From the NCBI RefSeq assembly GCF_001998865.1, contig NZ_CP019607.1, positions 2,790,001-2,854,000 on the forward strand: 64,000 nt of DNA, read 5' to 3'. Shown piece after piece: positions 43,418 to 53,329 of the stretch; positions within the stretch are counted from its first letter, which is position 1; the number at the start of each line of letters is the position of its first letter. Source of the stretch: Tessaracoccus flavescens. Its GTDB lineage: Bacteria > Actinomycetota > Actinomycetes > Propionibacteriales > Propionibacteriaceae. Both the position numbers and the translations under genes were made by a program. The notes below the pieces were generated by a model that saw nothing but the letters and a program-made list of their open reading frames with translations, made no database searches and was not told the origin of the DNA.

Positions 43418-45823
43418 GTTCCGCAGCTGAGTGACTGCTTGGGGGCGCGGTTGTGGGGGTTGACCTGCGGAAACGCGTGTTTGGCCGGTGACACGGCGTG
43501 TCACTAGCCCTGTCCCGGCGGGAGGATCAGCCCGCGGTGGCGAGGTCCAGGATCCGGGGCGGGGCGGTGATGTCGAGCTGGGCGAGGATCTTGGCCTGCT
43601 CGCTGGTGAGGTCGGTGCTCTGCTGGTAGGTGCCGGCCGGGCCGGTGAAGGTGCCCACGTACAGCCGCTGGAGTTCGGCGCGCAGGTTGTTCCAGGTGTC
43701 GCCGGTGGTGGTCTCGATGATCCGGATCAGCAGCAGCGCGAGCCAGCACAAGACGACGTGGGCGCGGATGCGGTCCTCGAGTCGGTGGTGGACCGGGCGT
43801 AGGTCCAGGATCTGTTTCATGTCGCGCCAGCCGCGTTCGACCTCCAGCAGCTGCTTGTAGCCCAGCGCGATGTCTTGCGCGGAGAGGTGGGGGTCGCTGG
43901 AGCGCAGCAGGTACTTGCCGTCCAGCTTGGCCTCCTCGGCGATCGCGTCCGCGTCGATGCGGAGTAGCCCGCTGGGGGTGACGCGCAGGTAGCGGTTCAG
44001 CCCGGGCTTGGTGGAGATCACCCCACGCAGCTCGGCCCGCTTGGTCTTGGTGAGCTTGTCGGAGTTCTTGATCATCTCGGTGAGCCGTGCGAGCAGTGCC
44101 GTCCGCACCAGGGCGTCGCGGTCGGCGGCCTCGGGGTTGTGACAGATGACGAACCGTTCGCTCTCGCTGATCCGTACTTCCTTGACGCGCAGGTTGTCGG
44201 CGACGTCTTGGTAGCGGCCGGCCCGCCCCAACGCGGCAGTGGCTTCGGCCGAGCCGGAACGGAGCTTCTCGCCCAGGATGTAACCGCCGCCGGCGCGTTG
44301 GAGGTAGCGGCGGTTCTCCGCTGAGGTGAACCCGCGGTCGGCGACCCACACCACCCGGGCCAGGTTCCAGTCGCGCATGTCGTCCTTGACCTGGCGGATC
44401 AGCGCCGAGTCGGAGGTGTTGCCCGGCCAGCACCACACCCGTACCGGGATCCCCTCGCGGGTCACGGCCATCCCGACGACGACCTGCGGCAGGTCCTCGC
44501 GGTGGTCCTTGGACTTGCCGTAGGTGCGGAACCCGGCCTGCTTGACCGCACCGCTCGGCAGCTCGCCGCCGTCGTCGTCGCCGTCGCCGTCAGCGGTGGT
44601 GTCGATGGTGGTGGCCACGGGGTTGCCCTTGACGTCGCGCCAGAGGGGTTCGTCGCCGGTCTCGGTTTCGAAGTAGGTGGAGGTGGTCTCGAAGAACAGC
44701 AGGTCGACCTGCAGGTTGAGCAGGTCCGCGGTCGAGGCGTACACGTCCTTGGCCAGGGCTGGTTCGACGGCCAGGAGCCAGTCCATCGCCCGGTAGCAGG
44801 CGTCGTCGCTGACCTCGGACAGGCCAGGAACGTGCACGTCACGGTTGACCCAGCCCGCGGCGGCCAGCTTCGAGGACGGTGCCAGTGCACGGTTGGCGAC
44901 CAACGCGAACAGCACCCGCTCAACGGTGGCGTCGCGGCGGGTCCCGCTCAGCAGGGTGCGCATCGTCTTGGCGATCCCGAGCCGGGTCCACAACGCGTCC
45001 AGCACCCAGGCCCCGCCCAGCGGCCGGGACTCGATGAAGCCCAACCCGGGCAGCCCACCGGCCTGATCCTCGACCTGGCTGCCTCTCGAGGTCTCGCCGA
45101 GCAGCCGGGACAGCGACCCGATCAACCGCTGCACCGCGGCCCGGTCCAGCTCCTCGGCCCGGCCGAAGTTGTACAGCACCTTCATCCGCGCGCTCTTCGC
45201 AGCCGGATCCCACTCGTTGTGCGCCAGCTGCAGCAGGGCCCAGTGCCCAGCGATGAGGTCCGGTGCCTGCCGAGTCGGCAGCATCTGGGCGAAGATCATC
45301 CGCGAGTACCCCGAGACCATCACCAGCACCGGCGGGTGACCGGTGTGACCGAAGCCGAGCGGGACCGATGCCGGCGGGAACCACAGATCGCACTGGACCC
45401 GCTGCCCGGGGTCATAGGCGGTGCGCGTGGCCGGGTCCGGCGGCAGGTAGTACGGGCGCAGCTCCCGCACCCGGTCCTTCAAGACCGTCAACGACCGCTC
45501 CCACCCGACCCGCTCGGCGATCACCGTCGCCGGCATCCGCGGATGCTCCCGCAGCAACTCCCGGATCGCTGGCTCCACCGCGTCCACGATCGAGCCCTTC
45601 GGCGCCCGGACATACTTCGGCGGAGCATCGCGCGCCAACGCCCGCCGCACCGCGTTTCTCGACACACCCAGCCTGCGAGCGATCGCCTTGATCGCCACCC
45701 CTTCGACCCGATGCAGTCTGCGGATCTCAGCCCAGTCCTCCACGGTCATCACCCTCCCCAGCGTGGCCGAGGGGGTCCGTTTTCGGCCGTCGATACAGGG
45801 TCATTTTTCAGGCGACGCTGACA
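43418..45823 (-). mobile_element. fused IS1634-type and IS21-type remnants
   Basis: The left part (to about 45225) is an IS1634-type element with its outer end near 43418. The right part is the 5' half of an IS21 element whose terminus TGTCAGCGTCGCCTGAAAAA reads inward from 45823. istB, the 3' half of istA and the right end of the IS1634 are missing. Neither parent element is complete. Confidence 0.75.
43527..45752 (-). CDS. chimeric transposase: IstA N-terminus fused in frame to IS1634-type transposase
   Basis: 741 residues. Residues 1 to about 177 are IstA: HTH (VAIKAIARRLGVSRNAVRRAL), and the start of the integrase core (VQCDLWFPP, VMVSGYSRMIFAQML, LIAGHWALLQL). From AHNEWDPAAKSARMKVLYNFGRAEELD onward it is an IS1634-type transposase through its Asp-rich core (VVWVADRGFTSAENRRYL) to RAHVVLCWLALLLIRIIE. 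The switch is at ALLQL, a string plausible in both parents. The IstA catalytic core is incomplete; the IS1634 part lacks only its first ~25 residues. Confidence 0.8.
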   Translation of the reverse strand: MMTVEDWAEIRRLHRVEGVAIKAIARRLGVSRNAVRRALARDAPPKYVRAPKGSIVDAVEPAIRELLREHPRMPATVIAERVGWERSLTVLKDRVRELRPYYLPPDPATRTAYDPGQRVQCDLWFPPASVPLGFGHTGHPPVLVMVSGYSRMIFAQMLPTRQAPDLIAGHWALLQLAHNEWDPAAKSARMKVLYNFGRAEELDRAAVQRLIGSLSRLLGETSRGSQVEDQAGGLPGLGFIESRPLGGAWVLDALWTRLGIAKTMRTLLSGTRRDATVERVLFALVANRALAPSSKLAAAGWVNRDVHVPGLSEVSDDACYRAMDWLLAVEPALAKDVYASTADLLNLQVDLLFFETTSTYFETETGDEPLWRDVKGNPVATTIDTTADGDGDDDGGELPSGAVKQAGFRTYGKSKDHREDLPQVVVGMAVTREGIPVRVWCWPGNTSDSALIRQVKDDMRDWNLARVVWVADRGFTSAENRRYLQRAGGGYILGEKLRSGSAEATAALGRAGRYQDVADNLRVKEVRISESERFVICHNPEAADRDALVRTALLARLTEMIKNSDKLTKTKRAELRGVISTKPGLNRYLRVTPSGLLRIDADAIAEEAKLDGKYLLRSSDPHLSAQDIALGYKQLLEVERGWRDMKQILDLRPVHHRLEDRIRAHVVLCWLALLLIRIIETTTGDTWNNLRAELQRLYVGTFTGPAGTYQQSTDLTSEQAKILAQLDITAPPRILDLATAG

Positions 45824-46022
45824 AATGCTAGTCATCTGGCAGGGCGTCGGCGCCCGCGGGGAGCATGCAGACTCGTCCATCACTCCGGCGCCGGGGGCCT
45901 CAGGTCCGGGGCGCGACCGCCGAACTTGGTCAGATCGGCGTCGCGGATCGATCGGCACGATGGGCAATGCGCTGGACAACACCTCCTCCACTCCTCAATC
46001 GAGCAGCACCTGCACCCATTGA
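45824..46022 (+). other. possible IS3-type transposase remnant
   Basis: One frame contains RRRGSIGTMGNALDNT, resembling the DDE-core stretch of IS3-family OrfB proteins (SMGS.GDAYDNA). The surrounding frame is not coding-like. It is the only trace of coding sequence between the IS21 end and the reductase gene. Confidence 0.35.
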
Positions 46023-46113
46023 GTTCGACCTCGGTCAGTGGCAGGCTAGGACTGTGACCCCGCCTCGGGGGCCGCATAATCAACCAACTCTCCGAGAGAT
46101 CCAGGACAGTTCA

Positions 46114-47436
46114 ATGAGGCGCTCCCATCCGTCGCGCGCTACCGCCTGGGTAGCCGGCTACCTGGTGTTCGTCCTGGCGCCTCTCTTCGCTCTGCTCATA
46201 GGGACCGTCGGGCCGGCCCGGGACTTCTGGACCGAGTTCTCCGCCGCAATCGGCTATGCCGGGCTCGCGATGATGGGACTGCAGTTCGGTCTCACTGCCC
46301 GGTTCCGGCGAGTGACCGAGCCGTGGGGCGAAGACGTCCTCTATCACCTGCACCGCCAGCTCTCGTTGGTCGCCGTCGCCCTGGTTATCGCCCATCCGGT
46401 CATCCTGTTCATCGTCCGGCCAAACCTGATCGGACTCCTCACCTTCGTCGACGCGCCCTGGCGCGCGCGCTTCGCCGTGCTGTCCGTGGTGTCACTCCTA
46501 GTGCTCGTGATGACGTCGCTGTGGCGGGCGCGTCTGCGGATGCGCTACGAGACGTGGCACCATCTGCATGTCGTCCTGGCCGTCGCCGCGGTGGTCACCG
46601 GCCTGGCGCACATGGTGAGCTGGGGCTTCTACCTAGCCGATCCGTGGAAGAGGGCGCTGTGGATCTCTCTGACGGTGTTCTGGATCGGACTGCTCGCCTA
46701 TGTGCGCATCGTCAGGCCGCTGTTCATGCTCCGCAGGCCCTACACGGTCACACAGGTGCGTGCTGAACGCGGCGACACCACGACGCTCGTGATGGAGCCC
46801 GACGGGCACGACGGCTTCCACTTCGAGCCCGGTCAGTTCGGCTGGCTCACCGTCTGGGGCGGTCCCTTCCGCATCACGGGTCACCCGTTCTCCTTCTCCG
46901 GCAGCGCTGAGGCCGGCGAGGGATCGGTCGAGATGTCGATCCGCAGGCTAGGGGACTTCACCGCTACGGTTGGGACGATTCCGGTCGGCAAGCGAGTCTA
47001 CGTGGACGGACCCTATGGGGCGTTCACGATCGGAAACCCGGCCGACATGCACATCCTCATCGCTGGCGGTGTCGGCATCACACCGATGATGAGTATCATC
47101 CGGACCCTGGCCGACCGACACGACAACCGGCCTGTCATCCTGCTGTACGGGGCTACAGACTGGGAGTCGATCACGTTCCGCGAGGAACTCGACAAGATCG
47201 CCGGCCGGCTGGCGCTGACCACCGTCTACGTGCTCACCGATCCGCCCGCCGACTGGACCGGCGAGCGAGGCTTCATCACCGCTGACATCCTGCGGCGCCA
47301 CGTCCCGCCGCCATACGACGAGCACGAGTACTTCATCTGCGGACCACCCCCGATGATGGACTCGATGGAGACCACCCTCAGCACACTGGGCGTACCGATG
47401 TCCAAGTACCACTCCGAGCGATACAACTTCGCCTGA
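46114..47436 (+). CDS. ferric-reductase-like flavohaem oxidoreductase
   Basis: 440 residues. Six-helix ferric-reductase domain with paired His in HLHRQLSLVAVALVIAH and WHHLHVVLAVAAVV (two b-haems expected), then a flavin domain (FHFEPGQFGWLTV, ITGHPFSFSGS) and an NAD(P) domain (IAGGVGITPMMSIIRTL, YFICGPPPMMDSM). This is the bacterial FRE/NOX layout, moving electrons from NAD(P)H across the membrane. The frame is open back to 45865, but ATG 46114 begins the first helix. No ferredoxin or quinone partner is adjacent. Confidence 0.88.
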   Translation: MRRSHPSRATAWVAGYLVFVLAPLFALLIGTVGPARDFWTEFSAAIGYAGLAMMGLQFGLTARFRRVTEPWGEDVLYHLHRQLSLVAVALVIAHPVILFIVRPNLIGLLTFVDAPWRARFAVLSVVSLLVLVMTSLWRARLRMRYETWHHLHVVLAVAAVVTGLAHMVSWGFYLADPWKRALWISLTVFWIGLLAYVRIVRPLFMLRRPYTVTQVRAERGDTTTLVMEPDGHDGFHFEPGQFGWLTVWGGPFRITGHPFSFSGSAEAGEGSVEMSIRRLGDFTATVGTIPVGKRVYVDGPYGAFTIGNPADMHILIAGGVGITPMMSIIRTLADRHDNRPVILLYGATDWESITFREELDKIAGRLALTTVYVLTDPPADWTGERGFITADILRRHVPPPYDEHEYFICGPPPMMDSMETTLSTLGVPMSKYHSERYNFA

Positions 47437-47447
47437 AGGAGGCCTGA

Positions 47448-47543
47448 ATGCGCCGTACACTCGCCGATCGGCTCGCTATCGCCACCGGCATCCTCATCGT
47501 TCTGATGTCCGCCATGTTCGCCCTCGCGCGCGTGGCAGCCTGA
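47448..47543 (+). CDS. 31-residue single-helix membrane peptide
   Basis: ATG 47448 with AAGGAGG four bases past the reductase stop. The peptide is a basic N-terminus (RRTLADR), one hydrophobic helix (LAIATGILIVLMSAMFAL) and a short end. The strong ribosome site and 11-base spacing suggest an accessory subunit of the ferric-reductase-like protein. No homologue is recognised. Confidence 0.65.
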   Translation: MRRTLADRLAIATGILIVLMSAMFALARVAA

Positions 47544-47736
47544 CGCTCAACCAACGGAGGTAGTGGTTCGGTCCGGCACAGCGTCGTCTGGCGGGTGTTG
47601 CTGGACGTTGGTGATGTCCCGATCGGTAAGCCCTGGACCATGTCGCTGACCGCGACCCGGGACCGCTGCACGGATAAGTGACATCTGATCTGTGGCGCTG
47701 AGGGTGCCGCTGGAAGGATGTGCACTGTGCCGAAGC

Positions 47737-47943
47737 GGGGAGACCCTCGGAGTCGTGCGCGATGAGCTCGTGGTGACCGGCGCAGGGCGTGAGTCGCGGC
47801 TGCGTGACGCGCTGGCGACGGTGGCGGACCGGTATGACCTGGTGCTCATCGACTGCCCGCCCTCGCTGGACCAGCTGACGATCAACGCGTTGGTGGCCGC
47901 CGATGCCGTTCTCATCGTTACCCAGAGCAAGCAGGCCAGTATC
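47737..47943 (+). pseudogene. parA fragment
   Basis: Frame with RESRLRDALATVADRYDLVLIDCPPSLDQLTINALV and DAVLIVTQSKQ is the central Walker B region of a ParA/Soj ATPase. Walker A and the C-terminal third are absent; after SKQ the sequence joins the minus-strand helicase tail. Likely a remnant of a plasmid or conjugative element partition gene. Confidence 0.75.
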
Positions 47944-47953
47944 AACGGACCAC

Positions 47954-48436
47954 CTATGTAGACGCGTAGACGTCGAAGCTACCTTTGGTGACGCTCTGTA
48001 CGTACGACGCTGCGCCAGCGATCAGCCTGAGCTGTTCGTCTGAGGATGCCTTGATGCTGAGGCCTGGTTGGGCGATGACGGTCGAAATGCGGGGGAACAG
48101 TTGGGGGGCTTGCTGCCGGATGCGGAACAGCGCTTCTCGATCGCCGATCTCAAAAGGGCTGAGACCAGTGCGCATGGTGTACGCCTTGGCGCGGCGGTCA
48201 AGATGCTCCAGCAACGGAAGGGCTCCGTTATCGCGCCATCGCGCACCTCGCATCGCTTGCCCACATACCTCGTACAGGTCGCTGAGGCGTGAGCCGGCTG
48301 TGGGCTTCGATGAGTACTTGCAGTGCACCAGCGTGACAAGAAGATCGCCCTTGTCGACGCGGATACCAACAAGGTCGGCGGCTTCGCCAGCGCGGTCGTC
48401 GTCGATGAGGATATCGAAAGTCTGGTCGAGGAATGA
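47954..48436 (-). pseudogene. C-terminal part of the split helicase (nuclease-like domain)
   Basis: An open frame from the IS256 edge (FLDQTFDILIDDDRAGEAADL) through LVTLVHCKYSSKPTAG and YEVCGQAMRGARW to the TAG at 47954. The IDDD...HCKYS arrangement resembles a PD-(D/E)XK nuclease-type core, though His precedes Cys-Lys where Glu is usual. It is in the same orientation as the helicase N-terminal part at 52221-53329 and matches the C-terminus expected of such helicases. The middle of the protein is missing. Confidence 0.65.
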
Positions 48437-48717
48437 TCAAATCCTGTGGATGGTCCCCGGGGGCTGGGGTGCGAGGGACGCACCTTCTCGGGGATGATCT
48501 TTCAGTAACAGAGATTCTGATCATGGGCCGACGTTGGAAGCGTTGGTCCGGGAAGGTGCGTCCATGTCCAATGTAGTTCCCGAGGGCTGGGAGGCCAACC
48601 AGGGGCAGCCGACCGAGGCTCGAGAGGGAGACGGGCCGGTGCTTGATGAGATCGTGACGGTGCTCAGCGAATTTCCCCAGAGTTGCTCGTCGAAGTTCCT
48701 CAGGTCGCGGGGTTAGG

Positions 48718-49524
48718 TTAGCGCAGGTTGGTGCCGGTTGTGGCGCGGCGTAGTTCGTCGGCTGCGGCGTGGTGGTTGCGGAGTCGGTAGGAGGGGCCGT
48801 CGAGGGTGATGACGACGGAGCGGTGGAGGAGCCGGTCGAGCATGGCGGCGGCGACGGTGGTGTCGCCGAGGATCTCGCCCCAGGCTCCGACCGGCCGGTT
48901 CGTGGTGATCACGATCGAGGTCTTCAGGTAGCGCTGGTTGATGACCTGGAACAAGGCTGAGGCGGCCTCGCCGGGCAGCGGGAGGTAGCCAAGCTCGTCG
49001 ATGATGAGCAGGGTCGGACCGGCGAAGAAACGCATCATGGTGGACCACTTGCCTTCGATCGCGGCGCGGTGGCAGCGGGCGGCGAGGTCGGCGGCGGAGG
49101 TGAAGTAGACGCGGTAGCCGGCGGTGACGGCGGCGTGCCCGAGGCCGGTGGCGATGTGGGTCTTCCCGACGCCGGGTGAGCCGATGAGGAGGATGTTGGT
49201 GGCGGTGTCGAGGTAGCGGCAGGTGCCGAGTTCGGTGAGCAGGTTTCGGTCGATGCCGGAGGCGTGGTCGAGGTCGAAGTCGTCGAGGGTGGCGCCGGTG
49301 GGGAGGTTCGCGAAACGGAACCGGCCGGCGAGGCGTCGGGCTTCGGTGGCGGTGACCTCGATGCGCAGTAGGTGCTCGAGGGTGTGGGTGAGGCTCCAGC
49401 CCTCGGTTTGGGCTTGGTCGAGCACCTTCGGGAGGGCGTCGGCGGCGTCGGCGAGTTTCAGGTCGGTGAGGTGGTTGCGCAGCTGTTGGTAGACGCTGGC
49501 GGCGGTGTTCGTGGTGGTGGTCAT
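48718..49524 (-). CDS. istB: IS21 helper ATPase IstB
   Basis: 268 residues from ATG 49524, overlapping the istA stop (ATGA). AAA+ ATPase: Walker A LIGSPGVGKTHIATGLGHAA, Walker B LLIIDELGYLPL, sensor region SIVITTNRPVGAWGEILGD. Assists IstA in target capture. The longer frame to 50103 is antisense-type sequence within istA. Confidence 0.93.
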   Translation of the reverse strand: MTTTTNTAASVYQQLRNHLTDLKLADAADALPKVLDQAQTEGWSLTHTLEHLLRIEVTATEARRLAGRFRFANLPTGATLDDFDLDHASGIDRNLLTELGTCRYLDTATNILLIGSPGVGKTHIATGLGHAAVTAGYRVYFTSAADLAARCHRAAIEGKWSTMMRFFAGPTLLIIDELGYLPLPGEAASALFQVINQRYLKTSIVITTNRPVGAWGEILGDTTVAAAMLDRLLHRSVVITLDGPSYRLRNHHAAADELRRATTGTNLR

Positions 49525-50849
49525 GGGAGGGTGTTCCTGTTCTTCGCGGCCTGCTCGTAGGCGGCCAGGCTGATCACGGTCGAGAGCGGTTCCGCGGCGC
49601 CGGTGAGCACGGCGGCGGCGCGCAGGGCGGTGGCGCCGGGTGGGATGCGTTCCTTGCGGCGGTGGGAGCGTCCCGGCGGTGCCGAGGCGAGGGCGATCGT
49701 TTCGAGGGCGGTGACGTGTCCGGTGTCGCGGATCGTGACCCCCAGGCCCGGTTCGGCGACTCGGTGTCGGGCGAGGACCGCGCCGGAGAGGGTGGCGATG
49801 TCGATGGTGTCGCTGCCGTGGCGGTGATGGACGACGACCTTCCCGGCAGCGAGTTCGGGTGGGACGGAATACCGGTTGCCGCGCCAGTCGATCAGCGCCT
49901 GCCGGGTGGCGGTGCGTTCCTCGGTGAGGATCACCGGGAACACCGTCGGTGGCAACGCTCGGAGCCGTTCGGCGGCGAACATCGCCTTCGCGGTGCTCCA
50001 CCCGGACACGTCTTCCCGGCGTCGCTGGTCTTGTCGGCGGGCGAACGCCTCGACACCGGCCTGGGCCTGCTCGAGGGTGAGTTCGTCGGGCAGAGTCCGC
50101 CACCAGCGTTGCGCGGCGGTGTGGTTATTCTTCTCGACCACGCCCTTGCGGTTGCCGGAGCGGGGCCGGCAGGCGACCACCTGGACGCCGTGGTGCTTCG
50201 CGAACCCGGCGAACATCGCCGTCAGATCCCCCGTGACCGGGTCCAGCACGGTGCGCATCCGATCGAAGCGCCACACGCGAGTGAGCCCACCCAGCAGACG
50301 CAGCAAGGTGCTCATCGCGGCCAACAGGTGCGGCAGATCCATCGACGGGGCGAGCACCGCCCGCCAAACCCCCGAGTGGGCCAGCGAGCCGACCAGCAGG
50401 AACGCCTTCTTCGTCGGGAACCCCCAGTGCGTGGGCGCATCGGGCAGCTCGAGCCAGTCGAACTGGGTCTCCTCACCCGGCGGATGCTCGATGACCGCGT
50501 TCGGACGCTTCGTGACGTGCGCGCAGGCGGCGCAGGCCGGCCGCAGCCCGCGGTCACGGATCTGTCGGGTCAACGTCGGATACGACCCCGCGTAGCCCAG
50601 CGGGCGCAGCTCGTCGAGCAACGTCGCCGCCCACAAATGCGGGTCCTCCGATAGGCGCGCGCTAACGTAGTCGACGAACGCCTCGAACGAGTCCGGCACG
50701 GCGCGTTGCCGCCGCCCCGGGACCCGGTCCCCGTTCAAGTACGCGCGGATCGTCTTGCGGTCATGGTTGGTGCGGCGGGCGATCTCGCTGATCGTCATCC
50801 CCTGCCGTTTCAGAGCGTGGATATCCACGCTGCTGCTTTCTGAGAGCAT
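49521..50849 (-). CDS. istA: IS21 transposase IstA
   Basis: 442 residues. HTH (GMTISEIARRTNHDRKTIRAYL), integrase core with ETQFDWLELPDAP, WRFDRMRTVLDPV and GNRKGVVEKNNHTAAQRWW as the DDE candidates, then the beta-barrel region (GNRYSVPPELAAGKV). Belongs to a different IS21 lineage from the IstA half at 45.2-45.8 kb. Confidence 0.92.
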   Translation of the reverse strand: MLSESSSVDIHALKRQGMTISEIARRTNHDRKTIRAYLNGDRVPGRRQRAVPDSFEAFVDYVSARLSEDPHLWAATLLDELRPLGYAGSYPTLTRQIRDRGLRPACAACAHVTKRPNAVIEHPPGEETQFDWLELPDAPTHWGFPTKKAFLLVGSLAHSGVWRAVLAPSMDLPHLLAAMSTLLRLLGGLTRVWRFDRMRTVLDPVTGDLTAMFAGFAKHHGVQVVACRPRSGNRKGVVEKNNHTAAQRWWRTLPDELTLEQAQAGVEAFARRQDQRRREDVSGWSTAKAMFAAERLRALPPTVFPVILTEERTATRQALIDWRGNRYSVPPELAAGKVVVHHRHGSDTIDIATLSGAVLARHRVAEPGLGVTIRDTGHVTALETIALASAPPGRSHRRKERIPPGATALRAAAVLTGAAEPLSTVISLAAYEQAAKNRNTLP

Positions 50850-52220
50850 AAGAACAAGGGCCTTCCTCGAGGTGGTGTGTGGTCAGAGACCACCAGTCTC
50901 GGGGAGGGCCCGCCTCATGCGGCGGAGCGACCCAGGGTGAGGAATTTCGATGAGCAGAACTGGGGAATTTCAGTGAGCGCCGTCAATCGTGCGTGATGGT
51001 GCCCGGCGGATGCTGGCTGCGGCGTTGCAGGCCGAGGTCGACGCTTACATCGAGCAGTTCCAGGCGGAGGTGGACGAGCAGGGCCGCCGGCTGGTGGTGC
51101 GCAACGGCTACCACGCCCAGCGGCTGGTGACCACCGCCGCTGGCGCGGTCGAGGTCCGCCAGCCCAGGGTCAACGATAAGCGCGTCGATGAGGCCACCGG
51201 TAAGCGGGCAAGGTTCGCTTCGGCGATCCTGCCCAGGTGGGCGCGCAAATCGGCCCAGGTCGCCGAGGTGCTGCCGCTGTTGTATCTGCACGGCCTGTCG
51301 AGCAATGACTTCGCCCCCGCGTTGGAGCAGTTCCTGGGCACCGGCAAGGGCCTCTCGCCGGCGGTGATCACCCGGTTGACCAGGCAGTGGCAAGACGAGG
51401 CCCGGGCCTTCAACGAACGGTCCCTGGCGGGGTCGGACTACGTCTACATGTGGGTCGATGGGATCCACCTGAAGGTCCGTCTGGACCAGGACAAGGTCTG
51501 CCTGCTCGTCATGATCGGCGTCCGCTCTGATGGCCGCAAGGAGCTGATCGCCCTGGCCGACGGGTTCCGGGAATCCTCGGAGTCGTGGGCGGACCTGCTG
51601 CGGGACTGCAAACGCCGCGGCATGACCGCCCCCACCCTGGCCATCGGTGACGGGGCGCTCGGGTTCTGGAAGGCCGTCAGGGACGTGTTCCCGGCCACGA
51701 AGGAGCAACGGTGCTGGTGGCACAAGACCGGCAACGTGCTGGCCGCGCTGCCGAAGTCTGCCCAGCCGGGTGCGTTGGCCGCGATCCGGGAGATATGGCA
51801 GGCCGAAGACAAGCCCCACGCCAAGGCCGCTGTGAAGGCGTTCGCCGCCGCTTACGGCACCAAGTGGCCCAAGGCGGCTGCCAAGATCGTCGACGACACC
51901 GACGTGCTGCTGGCGTTCTTCGACTACCCCGCCGAGCACTGGGTCCATCTACGTACCACGAACCCGATCGAGTCGACATTCGCGACCGTCAGGCTCCGTC
52001 AGCGGGTCACGAAAGGCCCAGGCAGCCGGGCCGCTGGGATCGCGATGGCGTTCAAGCTGATGCAATCCGCGCAGAACAGGTGGCGAGCGATCCGGGCACC
52101 CCACCTCGTAGCCAAAGTCCGAGCAGGCGCCACCTTCAAAGACGGCAAACTCGTCGAACCAGACCCCTCCGACCAAGCCATCCAGCAGGCTGCCTGAGAA
52201 GGCTCATCCACAGGATTTGA

Positions 52221-53329
52221 CAATACCTCAGCTCGGGAGCGATGCGTGAGTAGAGCTCATGAACTTCATCCGCCCTCGCCTTCGACCCCACCCGTGCCAG
52301 AAGCAGATGCTCGTGGCCGGCGACCAAGTCATCTCGAAGCCGCGAGACTGCGGCGAGTGCCAATGCCTCATCGTCATCATCCAGATCGAGTACCGCAGTG
52401 AAGTCGATGGTGCTGAAGTATCCCTCCTTCTGAGCTTCCCGTAGCGGGAAGCGGAAGATGACGCGGCCGGGCAGTGTCAATCCGTCGCGACGGAACGGTG
52501 TCGCCGTGAACAGAAGCGTTGGCCGGTTCGCGAATACACGGATGATCTCTGTCCATGTTCGAGCCGGCGCATGGTGCGCCTCGTCGACGAGCAGGTGTGT
52601 GAAGCTCTCGAAGAAGGCTGCGCGCACGTCAGGCTCGTTGGCGTGGATCGCGTTGGGTGTTGCAACGACGACGTTCGCTGCCTCGACGAAAGCCCTCGCT
52701 TCGGCACCATCGGTGAACCGGCCCTCTACCCGGCCGACTCTGGGGCGCAACGCGCGGTGGTCGACGATGCCTTCGACCTGAAGGATGCCCAGGGTCTCGA
52801 ACTTGCTCGCTATCTGATCGCGAAGTGCAGTGGAGGGAACGACCACCAGCACACGTTCGGGCCGTTGTGCCACGAGCCACGCCAGCATCGTCTCTGTCTT
52901 GCCTGTGCCTGTCGGCATGACCACGATCCCGGGCTCAGACAGGCCGGACGACTGGTAACCGACGATGGAGTGAAGCGCTGCGATCTGCGGTCGTCTCAGG
53001 CTGCGGGGTAGGTCATGCGCAGTAAACCCAATGGCACCTTCGAAGGATTGGATGACCTCGCTCGCCTGAGCCGCCTCTCGACTACCGCCCCATTCGATCT
53101 GGGCGTTCGGGGAGTGATCTCCAGGGAGCCTCGCCGCGAGCAGCCCATCAGTCGGAAGATCAGCAGTGCACGTTGTAGGCCACTGTCCGAAGGGTGTCTT
53201 CACCACTTCGATGCCTGGCTCGGTCTCAAACACCTCAATGTCGTCGCACGTCGGGACCAGCAGTTGACGGACTACGTTCTTGCCCGCGACGTGCGGCGTC
53301 GCCCAGACATCCTCGGTGCGGTACTCCAC
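52221..53329 (-). pseudogene. DEAD/DEAH helicase, N-terminal part
   Basis: GTG 53329 (AGAGAGG upstream) is preferred; TTG 53359 is possible. About 370 residues: N-terminal domain (YRTEDVWATPHVAGKNVV), Q-like motif RRPQIAALHSIVGYQ, Walker A VMPTGTGKTETMLAWL, DEAH box LLVDEAHHAPARTW and motif III LFTATPFRRDGLTLPG. The sequence breaks off after YSRIAPELRY at the IS256 end, before the second RecA domain. The C-terminal part survives at 47954-48436. Last gene of a four-gene minus-strand operon. Confidence 0.8.

Larger units (their letters stand above)
48655..50985 (-). mobile_element. complete IS21 family element
   Basis: 2331 bp with inverted ends TGACGGTGCTCA (48655) and TGAGCGCCGTCA (to 50985), matching apart from one base, and a second conserved block AATTTCCCCAG/CTGGGGAA further in. 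ATCG is duplicated at 48651-48654 and 50986-50989. istA and istB are intact. Confidence 0.92.
48564..52197 (+). pseudogene. IS256 transposase split by IS21
   Basis: ATG 48564 (SNVVPEGWEANQGQP) runs to 48654; the rest resumes at 50990 (RDGARRMLAAALQAEVDAYI). Removing IS21 and one ATCG copy gives an open frame of 432 codons plus stop. Core motifs: YMWVDGIHLKVRL, GDGALGFWKAV, CWWHKTGNVLAALP and HLRTTNPIESTFATVRLR. The larger piece (from GTG 50989, 402 residues) has most of the DDE domain but lacks the first ~30 residues. Confidence 0.9.
48437..52220 (+). mobile_element. IS256 family element containing an IS21
   Basis: TCAAATCCTGTGGATG at 48437-48452 is the perfect inverse of CATCCACAGGATTTGA at 52205-52220. 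Without the nested IS21 and its repeat the element is about 1.45 kb. The 8-bp flanks (AGGAATGA left, CAATACCT right) do not match, so the flanking helicase has lost material since or during insertion. Confidence 0.88.
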
